DNA of 64,000 nt from NCBI GenBank assembly GCA_958299035.1, contig CATQJL010000316.1, positions 11,688,347 through 11,752,346 of the forward strand, in the 5' to 3' direction. A model generated the notes under the pieces. The model worked only from the letters and a program-made list of their open reading frames with translations. It was not told the DNA's origin and searched no databases. The stretch comes from Cylicocyclus nassatus (lineage: Eukaryota > Nematoda > Chromadorea > Rhabditida > Strongylidae). The position numbers and the translations under genes were made by a program. This document shows positions 35,266 to 47,190 of this stretch, piece after piece. Each line of letters starts with the position of its first letter. Position 1 is the stretch's first letter.

Positions 35266-37057
35266 AGTAAAGATCATGGGCGCTTTCACTCGGATCACGA
35301 CCTACACTTTCGTGAATAAACAAAATTTTGGTGTATGACTCCACTAGTAACCGAAGGCTTAAAAATACTACCCATCCAAGCATATGCGAAACCTGAAAAA
35401 ATTACCAAGGTATTATAGGTAAAGCCGAAGCAAAAATGCGTAACAAACATAAATTCTGAAATTTATGGAACCTAAAAAGGTAATAGTACTCAAAGTTAGC
35501 TGAAGATGTCTTTTCATATCTAAATACAATTGCGTAGCCACTCTGTCTTCCCAATCTGCAGTGCGCTAAGCGAGGAGCTACGACCCTACACAGCAAAAAA
35601 CAAAGCGCTAGGAAAGAACACACCGCAACCACTTGACTGAAAAAGAAGCACAAAAAAAGTGTTAAAGATAATCTCCATCTACTGCGCGTTTAGATTTTAG
35701 CTCCCAAGTAGCTTCCAAAACTCCACGCTCCGTGAGCTCATTACTGTAACAGTCGGAATCAGCGTTTAATGCTTCTCAATGTACATCCATATAAAGCTCA
35801 CGAAGACTATGTATTGTGAAAGAGAGCACATTCGGAATGCTCTTGCTCTTGGTCTCAACGGGGTGGTTCTCTGTTGACCACTTTTGACGCTGATTAGGTA
35901 TACCAGAAATATTGAACTTACACGTAAGTGTCAAGGTGACAGCTATGACACAATGTCTTCTAACTTCATTATCGTGTATTTTTGTGTACATTCAAATGAA
36001 AAAACTAGAGATTTCTTTACGTAACGATTCCAGAGTACTTCAAAAATGAGTGCGAGACACACGAGTCTAACGAGATTTTGTTTGCACACTTACCGTTCCT
36101 CTGCCTTACTACAGTTTTCGAAAAGGATTTTATTTGGAATCCAGTTAATGGGGACACTCGAGTAGGAATGCACTTTCATTAGTCTCATAAAATCAGTACG
36201 GTAAAATGCCCTTCTTTAAGAGAATTTCAGATCAGTGATCAAATTTTGAACCATTTTATGTGAAAATTAAACAGTCGACATCGACAGGAAAATAAACATT
36301 TTTACAGCAAGTGCACTTTACATTTCGTTGGATTTTCGCTTTGATCAAAGCGAATGCATCAAAATATCAATAAGAGTGCGAGATTGAAGTAGCAGACATA
36401 GCTGTGTCACACAAAGAGAAAAAATAAAGTAAAAAGTAAAACTAAGTTAAAGCCAGTTCTGCTTTATACAGTATGAAGCAACGCAATTCTAAAAGTTAAC
36501 AAAATCAAATGATCGATTTACTTTTGGGACACCCTAAGCAGCTGTTTGTATTAGAACGTGGAGTACCATTGCGATTACTGTCAAAAAGATGGGAAAAATA
36601 GCACTACTTTTAATGTTTGGCAATAGAGTGGTGCGCATTCTTTGACTCAATTCTGGAGATCGCTATTCTACTATACACATATGCTAAATTTGATTTTGCG
36701 CTAAAAAATTTTATTCATCGGATTGATCATTTATACATGAATCACACTTATTAGGTGGACTTTATGTTTAAAAAAGCGCTGCTGACATTATTTACCTCAC
36801 TATGATTCTGAACAAAAGTCATGGCGCTTTTACGGATCATCATCGGCACATTAGCGGATAAACATTTTTGTTACCTGACACCTTTGACCGAGGACATTGA
36901 ACAATATTCGATTCAAGCATATATTATGGATAACAGTTTAAAAAGAGGATCAAATTATTCTAGCAATGATACTTACAATCAGGCAAAAAGGCTTCTATTT
37001 ATGGATACATAGAACATTGAGGGGGATGGAATAATTACAGCAAATCTGCCTTCCTAA

Positions 37058-37646
37058 CTCAGATAATCGCCGGGGGCAAGCGGTCCGCAAACTCGCGCTT
37101 TTCTGCAGGCGGTCAGCAGAATTTTGGGGCGTGGCCAAACCTTCAGCGGGCGGCACTTCCTTTACGGTCGCATATTCTGCCAGCGGGCAGCAATACAGCA
37201 TTTTTTGCGAGCGCTCGGCAAATAATTTCTTTCAGCGAGCGCTGGCCAAACTTTCAGCAAGCGCTCGGACTCTTTTTAGGCATTTTCAGGCGTACGTCGA
37301 GCGCAGGTAAGACTCTGTGTGGCAGAGGTGTCACCGTTGGTTTGATTACTCAAGTTTGAGGTACTTTCTCTCAGCTTAAAGTACCTGGGGGTTGCGCGGT
37401 CCTCCACAAAGGACCGTGCGGCCCTCGAAATTTTTGCATATTCTCGCGGAAAGTCCGCGAGAATGCGGCCACTGCGCCGCAGCTAATTCATAACGAAACC
37501 GCGATTATTCTTCAAGCATTCGTCTTCAATTTCGCCAACTTTCTTCCAAATTTCTGCAAGCGGGCCACAAAAAATCAACGAACTATTTTTCCGGTGCGCG
37601 CTTGCTCAAAATTCGCATGGCCGCCTGCCCCCGGCGGTTATCTGAG
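37058..37646 (+). mobile_element. CTCAGATAATCGCC element carrying SL RNA copy B
   Basis: Inverted ends CTCAGATAATCGCCGGGGGC (left) and gcccccggcggttatctgag (right) bound 589 bp. The paralogous units at about 51,515 (ttcccaatctgcagagcgct) and 61,425 (ttcataagctgcaaagtgct) read through without it, which proves insertion at this place with at most a 2-bp duplication. No transposase is present. The cargo is an SL1-type RNA gene with all three predicted stem-loops and about 130 bp of extra upstream sequence that copy A lacks. Confidence 0.82.
37339..37464 (+). ncRNA. Spliced-leader RNA (SL1-type), copy B, structurally complete
   Basis: The SL RNA donates its 5' leader to pre-mRNAs by trans-splicing in nematodes. 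Bases 37,339-37,360 match SL1 at 20 of 22 positions (A to G at 6, C to T at 12), followed by the donor GT. Stem-loop I is gtacttt/aaagtac (37,361-37,384). Stem-loop II is 37,386-37,426, with cggtcc/ggaccg. An Sm-like aaattttt follows (37,428-37,435). Stem-loop III is the perfect 10-bp hairpin attctcgcgg/ccgcgagaat (37,440-37,464). Three stems with the Sm site between II and III is the known SL RNA arrangement. Expression is not shown; a proximal promoter element would lie in 37,210-37,320 but I cannot identify it. Confidence 0.85.
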
Positions 37647-38130
37647 AAGCTGCAGAGCGCTAAGCGAGGAGCTACGGGTCTATATCAAAGCTAAACTCAA
37701 ATGCGCTGGGATAGAACTAGTTGTTACAGTTTTTGTGGCTCAAGTAGAGGAGTAAGGAAATTGTTGGAAATGACCTTATCATAGTGCGCTTTTAATTTTT
37801 ACCCCCCCCCCCCCCCACCTCAAGTAGCTTTCATAAGTTAGAGTGACATCAGCGTTCAATGCTTTCCAAAATACACGACACATATGGAAAACCCGCAAAG
37901 ACTGTGCATTCTTTCTGTGAGAGTAGGAGCATTTAGAAGATGCACTCGCTCTTGATATCAACAAGGATGTTCACTTCCTGCTTAAATTGAACATCGCTCA
38001 GGTATCGAAGAAGTGATGTTTTATTTGTCAAAGTAATACCTATGGCGCAACGTTTCCCAGCTTTATTGTGTATTATGTGCCCTTTTCAGTGAAACAAATG
38101 AAGTTTTTTTAACGTTACGACCCCGGAATA

Positions 38131-38798
38131 CAGGGTGTCCCAAAAGTAAGTACACACTTTTCAATCGTTAATATCTCTCTTCTCATTGAGTCTTTATCCG
38201 CCATTCAAGTACTATTCTATAGAGGAGGCTTCAACTTAGATTTACAGTATCGAGCGAATCATCTATAGCTTTTCATTACTCTAGGATTACTGTAGAAACT
38301 TCGACAAGATTTCAGCTCATTGGAAGCCATATTCTGCCTCGGAACAAAACCAAACAAGCCAAAAACTATTATACTATGGTAATGGAAGCCGCTAATTTCA
38401 AATACGAAATTTCCACTTTACTGTGATGTTTCTTTCCCAAGTTATCCTAGGTAAACCGTACGAACCGAATCCTCAGCATTTGTCAGGAATGTGTTTACAC
38501 TGTAAAGCTGAAAACACTCGTAAAAAGTTGTGTAGTAGAACCAGCGCGAAAACCCCAGTACACGATTTTCTATACTTCTTGAAAAAAATTCGTCAGATGG
38601 CATATTTCAAAATGATTCTACATGCCTGAAATTCTTACCGTAATTCTACAGTAACGAAAAGTGATCGGTAATTCGCCCCAATTCTGTAAATCTAAGTTGA
38701 TGCCTCCTCTACCGAACGGTTCTTGAACGGGGAAAAAGACCCAGTAGGAAGACAATACTGACGATTGAAAATTGTGTACTCACTTTTGGGACACTCTG
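38131..38798. mobile_element. CAGGGTGTCCC MITE with a clear empty site
   Basis: The ends CAGGGTGTCCCAAAAGTAAG and the inverted CAGAGTGTCCCAAAAGTGAG are flanked by TA (38,129-38,130 and 38,799-38,800). The empty site in copy 3 reads accagaatatgttcgtgcta at about 61,889, with a single TA. Inner blocks match the element at 3,651-4,308. No transposase is present. Confidence 0.87.
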
Positions 38799-39254
38799 TA
38801 TGTTCTTGCTAAATGAGTGCGAAAGCAGTTTACGAAGAACGAGCCTAATCAGATTTTTGCCAGCGCAGTTATTGTTACCATAGCCTTATTATTTTAAATG
38901 TTAAGAAAATCTTATTAGAGATTCAACACTGAGGTCTCTTGTGTAAGAATATTTTGCACTTCCATTAGCTTCATTACTTGGCACAGTGCTATGTCCTTTC
39001 GCATTTAGATCAGCGATCAGATTTTGACAGTTTTTGATGGAAATTAAAAAGTCGACATTCATAGAAAAAAAAGTACCCTTTATTTTTCATTAAATTTTTT
39101 GCTTTATACAGAGCAAATGCACCAAAATAAGAGTGCGAGATCGAAGTAGCAGACATAGCTGTGCCAAATAACGTTTTATTTTATTTTTAGCAGCATAAAT
39201 AAATTTTATCACGTGACGGTTATACGAAAGAAGTAAAACTTTTGAGATCCTTCC

Positions 39255-39598
39255 CAGTCGAAAAGATACCTTCGGCGGGCAAATGGCACGAGTCTGCTAC
39301 TTCGCGCTCTGGAGCGCTCCGGAGCCCTGCCATTTCACTCATTTTGGCGCTCCGGGGCTCTCCCAAATCTGGCGCACCTCCGGAGCAGAGATTTGCGCCT
39401 GCTTTTGACGTCACCGTGACGTCACGGTGAACGAATGGGAACCCTCTCCGGGACGCGCAAAGCTTTGCTCCGGAGGTGCGTCAGATTTGGGAGAGCCCCA
39501 AAGCACCAAAATGGGTGAAATGGCAGGGCTCCGGAGCTCTCCAAAGCGCGAAGGAGCAGACTCGCGCCATTTGCCCGTTGGAGGTATCGCTTCGACTG
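39255..39598. mobile_element. GC-rich near-palindromic insertion
   Basis: The ends cagtcgaaaagatacctt and aggtatcgcttcgactg are inverted copies and the two arms pair over about 160 bp. The middle is tgacgtcaccgtgacgtcac, a self-complementary pair of TGACGTCA motifs. The equivalent sites at 52,705 (gagatctttagtcccaaact) and 62,344 lack the 344 bp. Base composition is much richer in G+C than the surroundings. The duplication length cannot be fixed. Confidence 0.75.
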
Positions 39599-42500
39599 TC
39601 TAAATTAGTCTCGAACTCTGGCAAACTTTAGCAAACAAAACTACTTGGTTACAGTCAAGTGCTCCAAAGACAAGGTAAATGTCTCAAAGTAAAAATGTTT
39701 ACTTGCTTAAATAACCCCACTTAGTCCTCCGCCAAATTGGAGGCGGTATGTTTCAGTCGCCCGTTCAGGTGAAGTTCCCATTTGGTCCGTAACCCAAGCA
39801 GACGGGAGATCGGGCTAGCTGCCCGTCCGAATCAAGCTCCCGCGACCGTGACTGGCTTCAATGCGAACTTCGCAGTTGAAAAGAGCACAATCAGAATCAG
39901 CATTTCTGTTGAGAAATAAAAATTTTATTCGAACATACGTGCAGACATGCAGACACGACGAATTCGTGAGTGAAAATTGCTTCAGAAGGCGAAAGCGGCC
40001 AAGGTTTGCGCTATCAGTTGAGTGTGGTCTACGATTGATGAGTTTGAGGGCTTCAGGGCAGATATAAATGTCGAACGTGGCAATCAGAATGAAGAGTGGA
40101 TTTATGGCAATTACATTGCCATACATTAAGGCAATACAGATACATCAAGACACAATCTTATGGCTTTTTATGATGACACTATTAGTTTGCTGAAGTGGTA
40201 AAAGTTGGCTCAAAAGTTCGTTATACTATTGGGCGTCTCATAATTTTTTCCAATTACAACATTAAAATCAATATATCTTAACGGCGAGAGCACCTACAAC
40301 GGTACAAATACCTGGTCATACTCTTAAATGCATAGAGTAGATAAATTTGTGTGTCAAAGAAACCCACAATCATTAGGGAGGAATTTGTCGTTTCACTCCA
40401 ATCAGTATTTCCTCCATTTCTAAGAAAGGATAGAATGGAGTTTTCTTGATAGACGTCTGATGTATTGAAGACAGCGTCCATCCAAAACTGGACATAAGAG
40501 GATCTCACGTGGATAGTAATTTGCTCAGGTGACTCACTAACGGCTGAGATATACCCCAAACTGGACCACAGAATCGTATTTCGCATAGATTTATGGCGCA
40601 ACCCGTGGGTCCTTGAGCGAAAGTGATGGGTTGTGCCATGAATCCGTGCAAATTGCGATCGTCGGGCCCAGTTTCGAAGGGAAAACCTCAGCCTTTAGTG
40701 AGCCGTTTTTGCTGCGTTTGGGCAGTGCCTTAGCTGGAGTTTCAAAGTTGCCTTTCTTGTAAAATCCCATAGGTCCAGATTTGCTTGGACGCTATTTGCG
40801 TATTTGTTTGGTTAATTTGAAGATCCGTAGGATGTTTAGGAACGGAGACACGTTGCTTCAAGCTAAATATCATTTCTAAGTACTATCAGAATTTTTATGA
40901 ACTTCACATAGAATTAGTTTAAGCGGATTCTTGGTGACCCATATGGTAACCTATGTTGCACAAATGAAAGAAACAGAAGAACTACAAATCACGTAAAATC
41001 GTGAAAGTATGGGACACCTTAATATTATTCAAGACCATTTCTGTATCAATCGTTTCACTTGACTTCGAGTCAGTGTTAGAAGTTAGCAACTACTTTTCAG
41101 TAGCTTCTTGATGGTTTAACGCAAGGCGGAGGGGAAAAGGAGAGAAGGAGATTATCAATGCTTCAGTGGTTTTAAGCAAGCCCGCCGAAAATCCGAAAAC
41201 AAGTGCAATAGATGCTAAACATTTTCTAACCACAAAATCTTTCATTAATTCTCTTTCGAACTGGTGACTGATTGTCCTTTTCTGTTGAAACTTATGATTT
41301 CCTAAGAGACTGTAAAAACGGAAAATTTTTTTAGCATTGTACTTGTGTAGCTATGAGAGCCAGCCTGCACTACGCTCATTTAACAAAATTCATGTTAAAC
41401 GGCTTTTCATAGTAACAATTTTTGGTTTTGGTCGGCATTACTAAAGTACGAGTAATTATATCTTGCCATATTCCCGCAACTTTTTCCCGCAGCCTTTGTT
41501 TTTGGAAAGTTGTCGACATGCCATTGTTGCTTTTTCTTTCAGACCAAGTTAATGAGCGAAAACATTGCCATTCCAAAATAGTCACCATATTTCAATATAA
41601 TTCGAACAGAGTTTTGGATCAGCCTGACAATAAGTGTCCAAGTACAATCAGTAATTTCAACTGGAAACCTAAATGGAAGGCAGCCAGGTTTTTTGTTTAT
41701 ACAAAGTGCATCTCAATGAAATACTAATGATGAAAGTATGACATTCCTTGAGGTTCCTTGAATTTTTCGAACAATTCGAAAATCCTTAGTGACACGTGGA
41801 GAAACGTAGCGATAACTGTTATACAAAAAGATTGATGTCTTTCTATCAAACAAGGTGCTTCGTAAATTGACTCAGTTTAGAGATATTCTTACATAGGTTC
41901 CAAGCCTCTGCTTAGCTCGACGAAGTCTATAAGCTGCAATGAGACTTCTTATGGATGTGTTAAAACCCTGCATTGTCGTTCCCGTTTTCGAATAAGCCAC
42001 TTATCGTGACTTTACCATGAACGCGAGTTTGAGACCTAGACAGTTTCCTGTTTTCTTAAAAATTGGAACGAAGTAAGTGCATCGTTTGTATAAGACGCAT
42101 CGGTGCTCAACTTCCAAATTGTTGTAAAGCTACTGTACAGCAAAACCAAAGAAAGGTATGTTAGTTTATTTAGCGCAGTATCCTTTTGAAGACGATGCCT
42201 GTGTGTTCACAAGTAAAGAGCTGAGCGTTGCAATAAACTGGAAGTTATCGCTAAAGAGGACGCACTTCCCTTTTCACAATTCCGAAAGGAGCCAGGTTCA
42301 CATCAATAAAAAAGCATTATGGTTTTTTCACTAAGCTCATTTATCAGACTGAAATTCATAGGCTGCTTGATTTCAAAGCAACGATTTTTTGGATTTTGGT
42401 CAACATTATCAAAGTACGAGTAGTCGTTTCCTTTCAATTTTTCCCGCAACCTTTGTTTTTAAAGAGTTATCGACATGCTATTGACAAGTGCTTGAAATTC

Positions 42501-42829
42501 CCTTTTTAAAAAAGTCAATGTTTGCAACCATTGCCATTCCAAAAAATGACAAGTTAAACATAGTGCGAGCGAACTTTTGGACAGGCCTAACAACAAGTGT
42601 GCAAGTACAACCGCTAGTAATTTCATTGAGAAACCTAATGGAGACCAACCAGGTTCCTGTTAATACAAGTGCGTTTCGATAAACTAAATATTCTTTGGTT
42701 TCCTTGACTTTCGAGATGAAGAAGCGTAGCATAACTACAACATAAAAACTTCTTCAAAATAAGATTTAAGAAGATCATTTCGAGCCGTCACTTTTGACGC
42801 TCCTAATCACTCAGACAATTAGTGCGAGC

Positions 42830-42985
42830 ATTCGCGGCCCCTAATGGTGTCGCGGGCGTCAAATTCTTGCACTGACAATCCGCGGCCCTAGATTTATTTG
42901 CTTGGCGACCCGCGGCCCAATGTTTTCATTACGGAAAGGCCGTGGGCCTGAAATATTTTATCGGAACACCCGCGGCCCAAGAAAA
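42830..42985 (+). repeat. Degenerate CCGCGGCCC tandem repeat
   Basis: Four clear copies of (c)cgcggccc(a/t)a (at about 42,833, 42,879, 42,910 and 42,970) and one diverged copy (ccgtgggcctg) are separated by 30-60 bp of AT-rich sequence containing gacaatt/gcgac words. No coding frame is supported. Confidence 0.5.
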
Positions 42986-43142
42986 AGCACACGGACGAGC
43001 CTCGGCTCTTACGGAACCCTGCATGTGTAGTTTTCGAACAAGCCCCGACCCTCTGGGCCACGGTCCCGAGCCTTGCTGGATGCCCATCTCCTACACGCTG
43101 TAAGAGGAAACGTCACTTGCGTGAGACACGGCGCGGTGATAG

Positions 43143-44651
43143 AGCTCCTCCACATTTGGTCGCAAGGACAAGCCAAATCTGGTCATCGAAGATGTGTTGG
43201 ATGACACAGCTGAAGCCCTCGATTGTGGTTATAGGGTCGGAGCCACAGGTGCGACAAGGTGAGAATGACTCCTCCAGGATGAAGGGGGTCACAGTGGTTG
43301 CAGCCCCTCCAGGGTGAAGGGTGCTTCACTTGGTAGATAAGTCATAAAATGTCGACGGGGTGGCTGAAGCCATGGTGTTTTCTCGTCATTTTTCCTAGTC
43401 AAAGTTCATAATTTATTCCTTACCATCACTGGTTACCTTTTTTATGTGAACTGATGTGCTGCTGGATTACCATGCATATATTTCTAACCAGCACCTTGCA
43501 TTTTTCTAATATTTACTTTTTCTTTTTTACATCACCCTGCCTGTTTTTTTGGAATTACCATACAAGATGTGCATGCGAGAACATTTGTTTCGGAAAGAGT
43601 TAGACAATTTTTGAACATTTACGAATATTTTTAAAAGAAGATTTTTTTCTGCAGATGAACAGCAACGTCAGCAAGGAAAATGTTTCTAGAACCATCTTGT
43701 CCTCCGCCTTTAAAGAATATGTATTTTGCCTAAAATCCTTTAAAAAGTGCCTGGGTGAAGGGTGTCCTAGTGATTTCTGAAGATTTTCGAGTTTTTAACA
43801 TAAAAAATTCATAACTCTTGAAGATGAACATCTTGTATGCCATTATGGTCATTATTTTCAGGAAGTATATACTTTGCCTGGGGTTCGTGAGAAAAAGTGC
43901 CGCGTGAAGGGTGGGTGAGACTTTTATAAAAGGGGTGCTCAAGTAGACGTCTTTTTACAATAGTAAAAAACCTGTACGTGAGCACTCCCATTATAAAAGT
44001 CTCACCCACCCTTTACCCAGCACTTTTTATAACGGACTCCAGGCAAAGTACATATTTTCTGAAAGCAAAGGACAAGACGGTTTCCAAAGGTGACCATCAC
44101 GGCATACAAGATGTTCATGTTTAAGAGTTATGAATTTTTTTTTGTTGAAAACTCGAAAATCTCCAGAAATCACTTGGACAACCTTCACCCAGGCACTTTT
44201 TTGATGGATCTCAGATATGCTGTATGCTTTCTGAAAGCGGAGGACGATACGGTTCCAACGGTGACCATCTCGCCGTAAAACATATTCATCTACAAAAGTT
44301 ATGAATTTTTTTATGTTAAAAACTCCAAAATGTCCAAAAATCACTACTCACACCCGTCACCAAGCACTTTTTTCAACAGACTCCCTCCATTCCCGTACAT
44401 AAACAATTCACATACAAATATCTCCTTTGCTTAACCTTACCTCACTGTTGATTTTTTTCTCGGCTTTTGGTGAAGGGGGTCATCTTGGTCCCGGCTCAGG
44501 GGTGAAGAGGAGGTGAGAAAATTCTCACACTCTCGCACCTATGGTCGGAGCGTTGATGAGGAAAGGTGTAAACGCCACCCTGTATTTCTGTGTATATTGC
44601 AACCGTCATGCTAGACCGGAAGTGGAAATGGCCTCCCAAGATCTTTCGTAA
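43143..44651 (+). pseudogene. Short Cys-bearing frame split by a hAT-like element
   Basis: The frame from 43,143 runs in phase into the target duplication at 43,243. It continues in the same phase from 44,552 to a stop at 44,651, about 66 residues in all if the 1.3-kb element and one duplication are ignored. Features are FGRKDKPNLVIEDV near the start and LYFCVYCNRHARPEV near the end, with a CX2C pair. I cannot name the family; a zinc-binding or FLYWCH-like fragment is conceivable. A stop lies just before 43,143, so any 5' part would be a separate exon. Confidence 0.4.
43244..44543. mobile_element. hAT-like foldback element B
   Basis: The ends CACAGGTGCGA and TCGCACCTATG are inverted copies (one mismatch), with the exact 8-bp duplication GTCGGAGC at 43,236-43,243 and 44,544-44,551. 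The arms fold back around about 43,950 (aagtgc...gggtgagacttttataa on both sides). The motif gtgaagggggt near the ends links it to elements A and C. No transposase is present. Confidence 0.87.
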
Positions 44652-45959
44652 TTCGAGTACCGGGTGCGTACGGGGCCACCTGCGGGTGCGAATCGCGCAT
44701 TTATCGGCGTTTGCCGGGCCACCCGATGGTGGCTGCAACTTCAGCTATTGAAGATCTCTGAAGCTGCAGTGTTGACGTCTGAAATGCTTGTTACAATTCA
44801 AATTTACTTTGCATTCCGAAAGGAGATTATATTTTTCTATCAAATAAGATGCTTTTGACCTGATACGGTTTAGAATCGTCCTTACATAATCAAACCTTCT
44901 ACTTAGCTAGCACGAAAACTCCGAAGTACAGTGAGTGAGCCTCCTTGATGTACGTACTGTTCTAAGCTTTGAAAGAACACTGTGTCCTCGTTGCTCTTTT
45001 CGACAAAGTCTCAACCACTTCACCATAAAGTTGTCGCGCCTTCAAAATCTAAACTCAATTTCCGTTTTCCGATAATTTCTGAAAACGATGCAGTTGCATC
45101 GTTTGTATGATGAGGTTTGGGTGCTAGTGTAAAATTTTTGTAGGGCTACTGTTCAGCTAAAAATGAAGAAATTTATGTCTGAGTTTTGGCGCAGTTACTT
45201 TTTTATGAAACGACGTCTTTGTGACCAAAGTTAAGGGTCAAACATTGCATTTTCCAACTTTTCCAACAAAAACACAGATTGATTATTTTCTCTTTAAATT
45301 TTCGAAAGAAGCCAAGTTCAAGTGGGTATTCTTGTGTAAACAGAATGACACGGGACTAGTCATCTTCGGAAGCATCTCGATAGGCGATAGCCCCCAACTA
45401 CTTTCTAATCTAAACGATTTTGCTGATCCTTCGAAATATAATGCATTATGAACAAAGCACAGATGCTATAACAAAGGCGCTATACAAAGAGCAGCTGCTA
45501 TGCGATGGCTTTTGTCGCTATCGCACAAAGATCACAATTACAACAGCATTGAACTTTGGTAACAATTACTGGCGACTGTACCCATAGGCACTACGCAGAC
45601 AACTCTTAGCAAAAGAGAGAGAAAAAAACCTGCGCATTAACATTAGTATTACAGCAATAACACTCGAGTAAAAGCTTTAACATCATTTGCATCATTATTA
45701 TACAATATTGCCATAACTGGCGCATACAGTAGAGCTCGGATTTTGTTATAAAAAGGTGCAAATCGAAGTAAACTCACGCGGGATCACAAAGTCGCGTAAG
45801 TCGGGCGACGTTAGCGTGAATTATGTGACGTCGCCTGATTTATGTAGCATTACCGTTGCGTGTTCATAACTCGTTTTAGAGAGGATGAATTCTAAACCCA
45901 AGGCACCGTTTCACTCAGCTTGGCGAGGAACATCTTTTGGTATATATTAGGAGTGCGAT

Positions 45960-47190
45960 AGGTATACGGTAGAAAATCAATCTACGCGGACACTCGAAGC
46001 TGTTGAAATTACATTCAGTTGTTGCAGTGATGATGTATCGTAGAGTTACGGTAACCGTATGATGAGGTCGATTAGCACATTTATTTGCTCGAATTGCTCA
46101 GAGGGCTACCAGATGCGATGATTATATTGGGTTGGAAACTAAGTAGCTAATTCAATGACTGCCTTCTTTTTCAACATGGCGCACTCAAAATTTGCCATTA
46201 TGTAGGCTACGTAGTAGCTACCAACACAGCTACTTTTCTTTCAGATTTTGACGTCGCAGTGAGCCCTACGGTGGGTGTATGGTGAAGGGGGAAAATCACA
46301 GAATTTTACAGATTGGCTGAAACATGGCATAAGAGGTTACTTGACATGCTGATCACGAACACGGTACTAAAATTGCATATCAAGAGCTTCCTGTAAGATT
46401 ACTGTAGGTTTACGGTTTGGGGTCTCATTGTAATCAAGAAAAAAGGCGTTGGTTCAACAAATAAATAATATTGGTTTTGTCAGGTCTAATAACCCCATTA
46501 TGCGAAGTCTCGGCGAATTTTGGGGTTCCGAATTCTTAGTCTGTAACGATTGTTTCCGTATGCACTGCTGCTCGTTCAAATTGGGAGTTCGTCAAATCTC
46601 GAATTATTTTCAATTTCATTTCTTTTTTATTAATTTAAATAAGTCTACCTTCAGCAATAACTCTCACAAAATTTCGGATCATCGTGCAAGGTCTAGGCTG
46701 CTAACGGCTTCTTTTGGCTTGCAACCCCAAAAATTCTTGGATTTCAGATTTTGAAAAACGCTCAAATTTTACTAATTCATGCTCAAAAGTAACAGAGTTT
46801 GTGCACATTGCGGAACACATTACTTTCTACATACTGCAGAGTTTGAGTGCACAACATTCAAAGAGAGTAATGTTTTGAATGGAGTTGCAAAACTTCGTTT
46901 CCAGCCTAATAATAAATCGACTCGTTTGGGAATGGAGGCTTGACGGTAGGTGTACGGAGTCACCCAGTTTCAACGAATCTTGATTTTTTCTTAGAGGCGT
47001 TACTCAGTGTGCTGATTACTACATTGACGTAGGCAGATATACGGCACAAAACACCGTACACCTCCCTACTAGCCTCCACTGCCTAATGAGCCAGTTTATT
47101 ATTATAGCATTTAGTAGCCCTCTGAGCAATTCGAACATATGTGCAAATTGGCCCTCATCGTACGCTTACCGTAACTTTACAGTATACTGC
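45960..47190. mobile_element. Outer foldback structure around a MITE
   Basis: The left arm (about 45,960-46,127) and right arm (about 46,920-47,190) are inverted copies, sharing gttacggtaa(c/g)cgta, gaattgctcagagggctac and cagtggcag-type words. They enclose the mariner-type MITE. A single related arm is at 22,370-22,430 in copy 1. Confidence 0.5.
46128..46908. mobile_element. Mariner-type MITE in unit 2
   Basis: The left end ttgggttggaaactaagtag and the inverted right end cgaagttttg...ccagcctaa are flanked by TA (46,126-46,127 and 46,909-46,910). The interior contains a 101-codon frame without recognisable motifs. The TIR pair is imperfect. Confidence 0.6.

Larger units (their letters stand above)
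20700..40190 (+). repeat. Large tandem unit, copy 1 (heavily invaded)
   Basis: Anchors in order include ggctcaaaagttcgttctac (20,748), the block with agcaagctcgccgaaatccg (20,937), a mariner-type terminus at 21,370-21,395, gcagctgctatg (22,077), the block around 23,830-23,930, the CAGGG element at 24.3 kb, then agcgctaag/gtcggaatcag blocks to 39.6-40.1 kb. The same order recurs in copies 2 and 3. Copy 1 contains an internal partial duplication (the 27.8-32.1 and 35.3-38.1 kb parts correspond) and at least eight mobile insertions, which accounts for its 19.5-kb length. No coding content shared by all copies is apparent. Confidence 0.65.
42780..44727 (+). mobile_element. Unit-2-specific GC-rich insertion
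   Basis: Copy 1 goes from about 21,560 straight to gcagcaacttcagcc, whereas copy 2 has nearly 2 kb before the matching gctgcaacttcagc (44,732). The inserted DNA is GC-rich, has a ccgcggccc repeat tract at its left and a short broken reading frame at its right, and contains a hAT-like element. Terminal repeats were not identified, so its nature is open. Boundaries are approximate. Confidence 0.5.

Noticed and set aside
34898..37464. SL2-type leader or a 5S rRNA gene accompanying the SL RNA genes
   Set aside because: I looked for the SL2 leader pattern and for 5S sequence around the two SL copies and in the window and saw neither.
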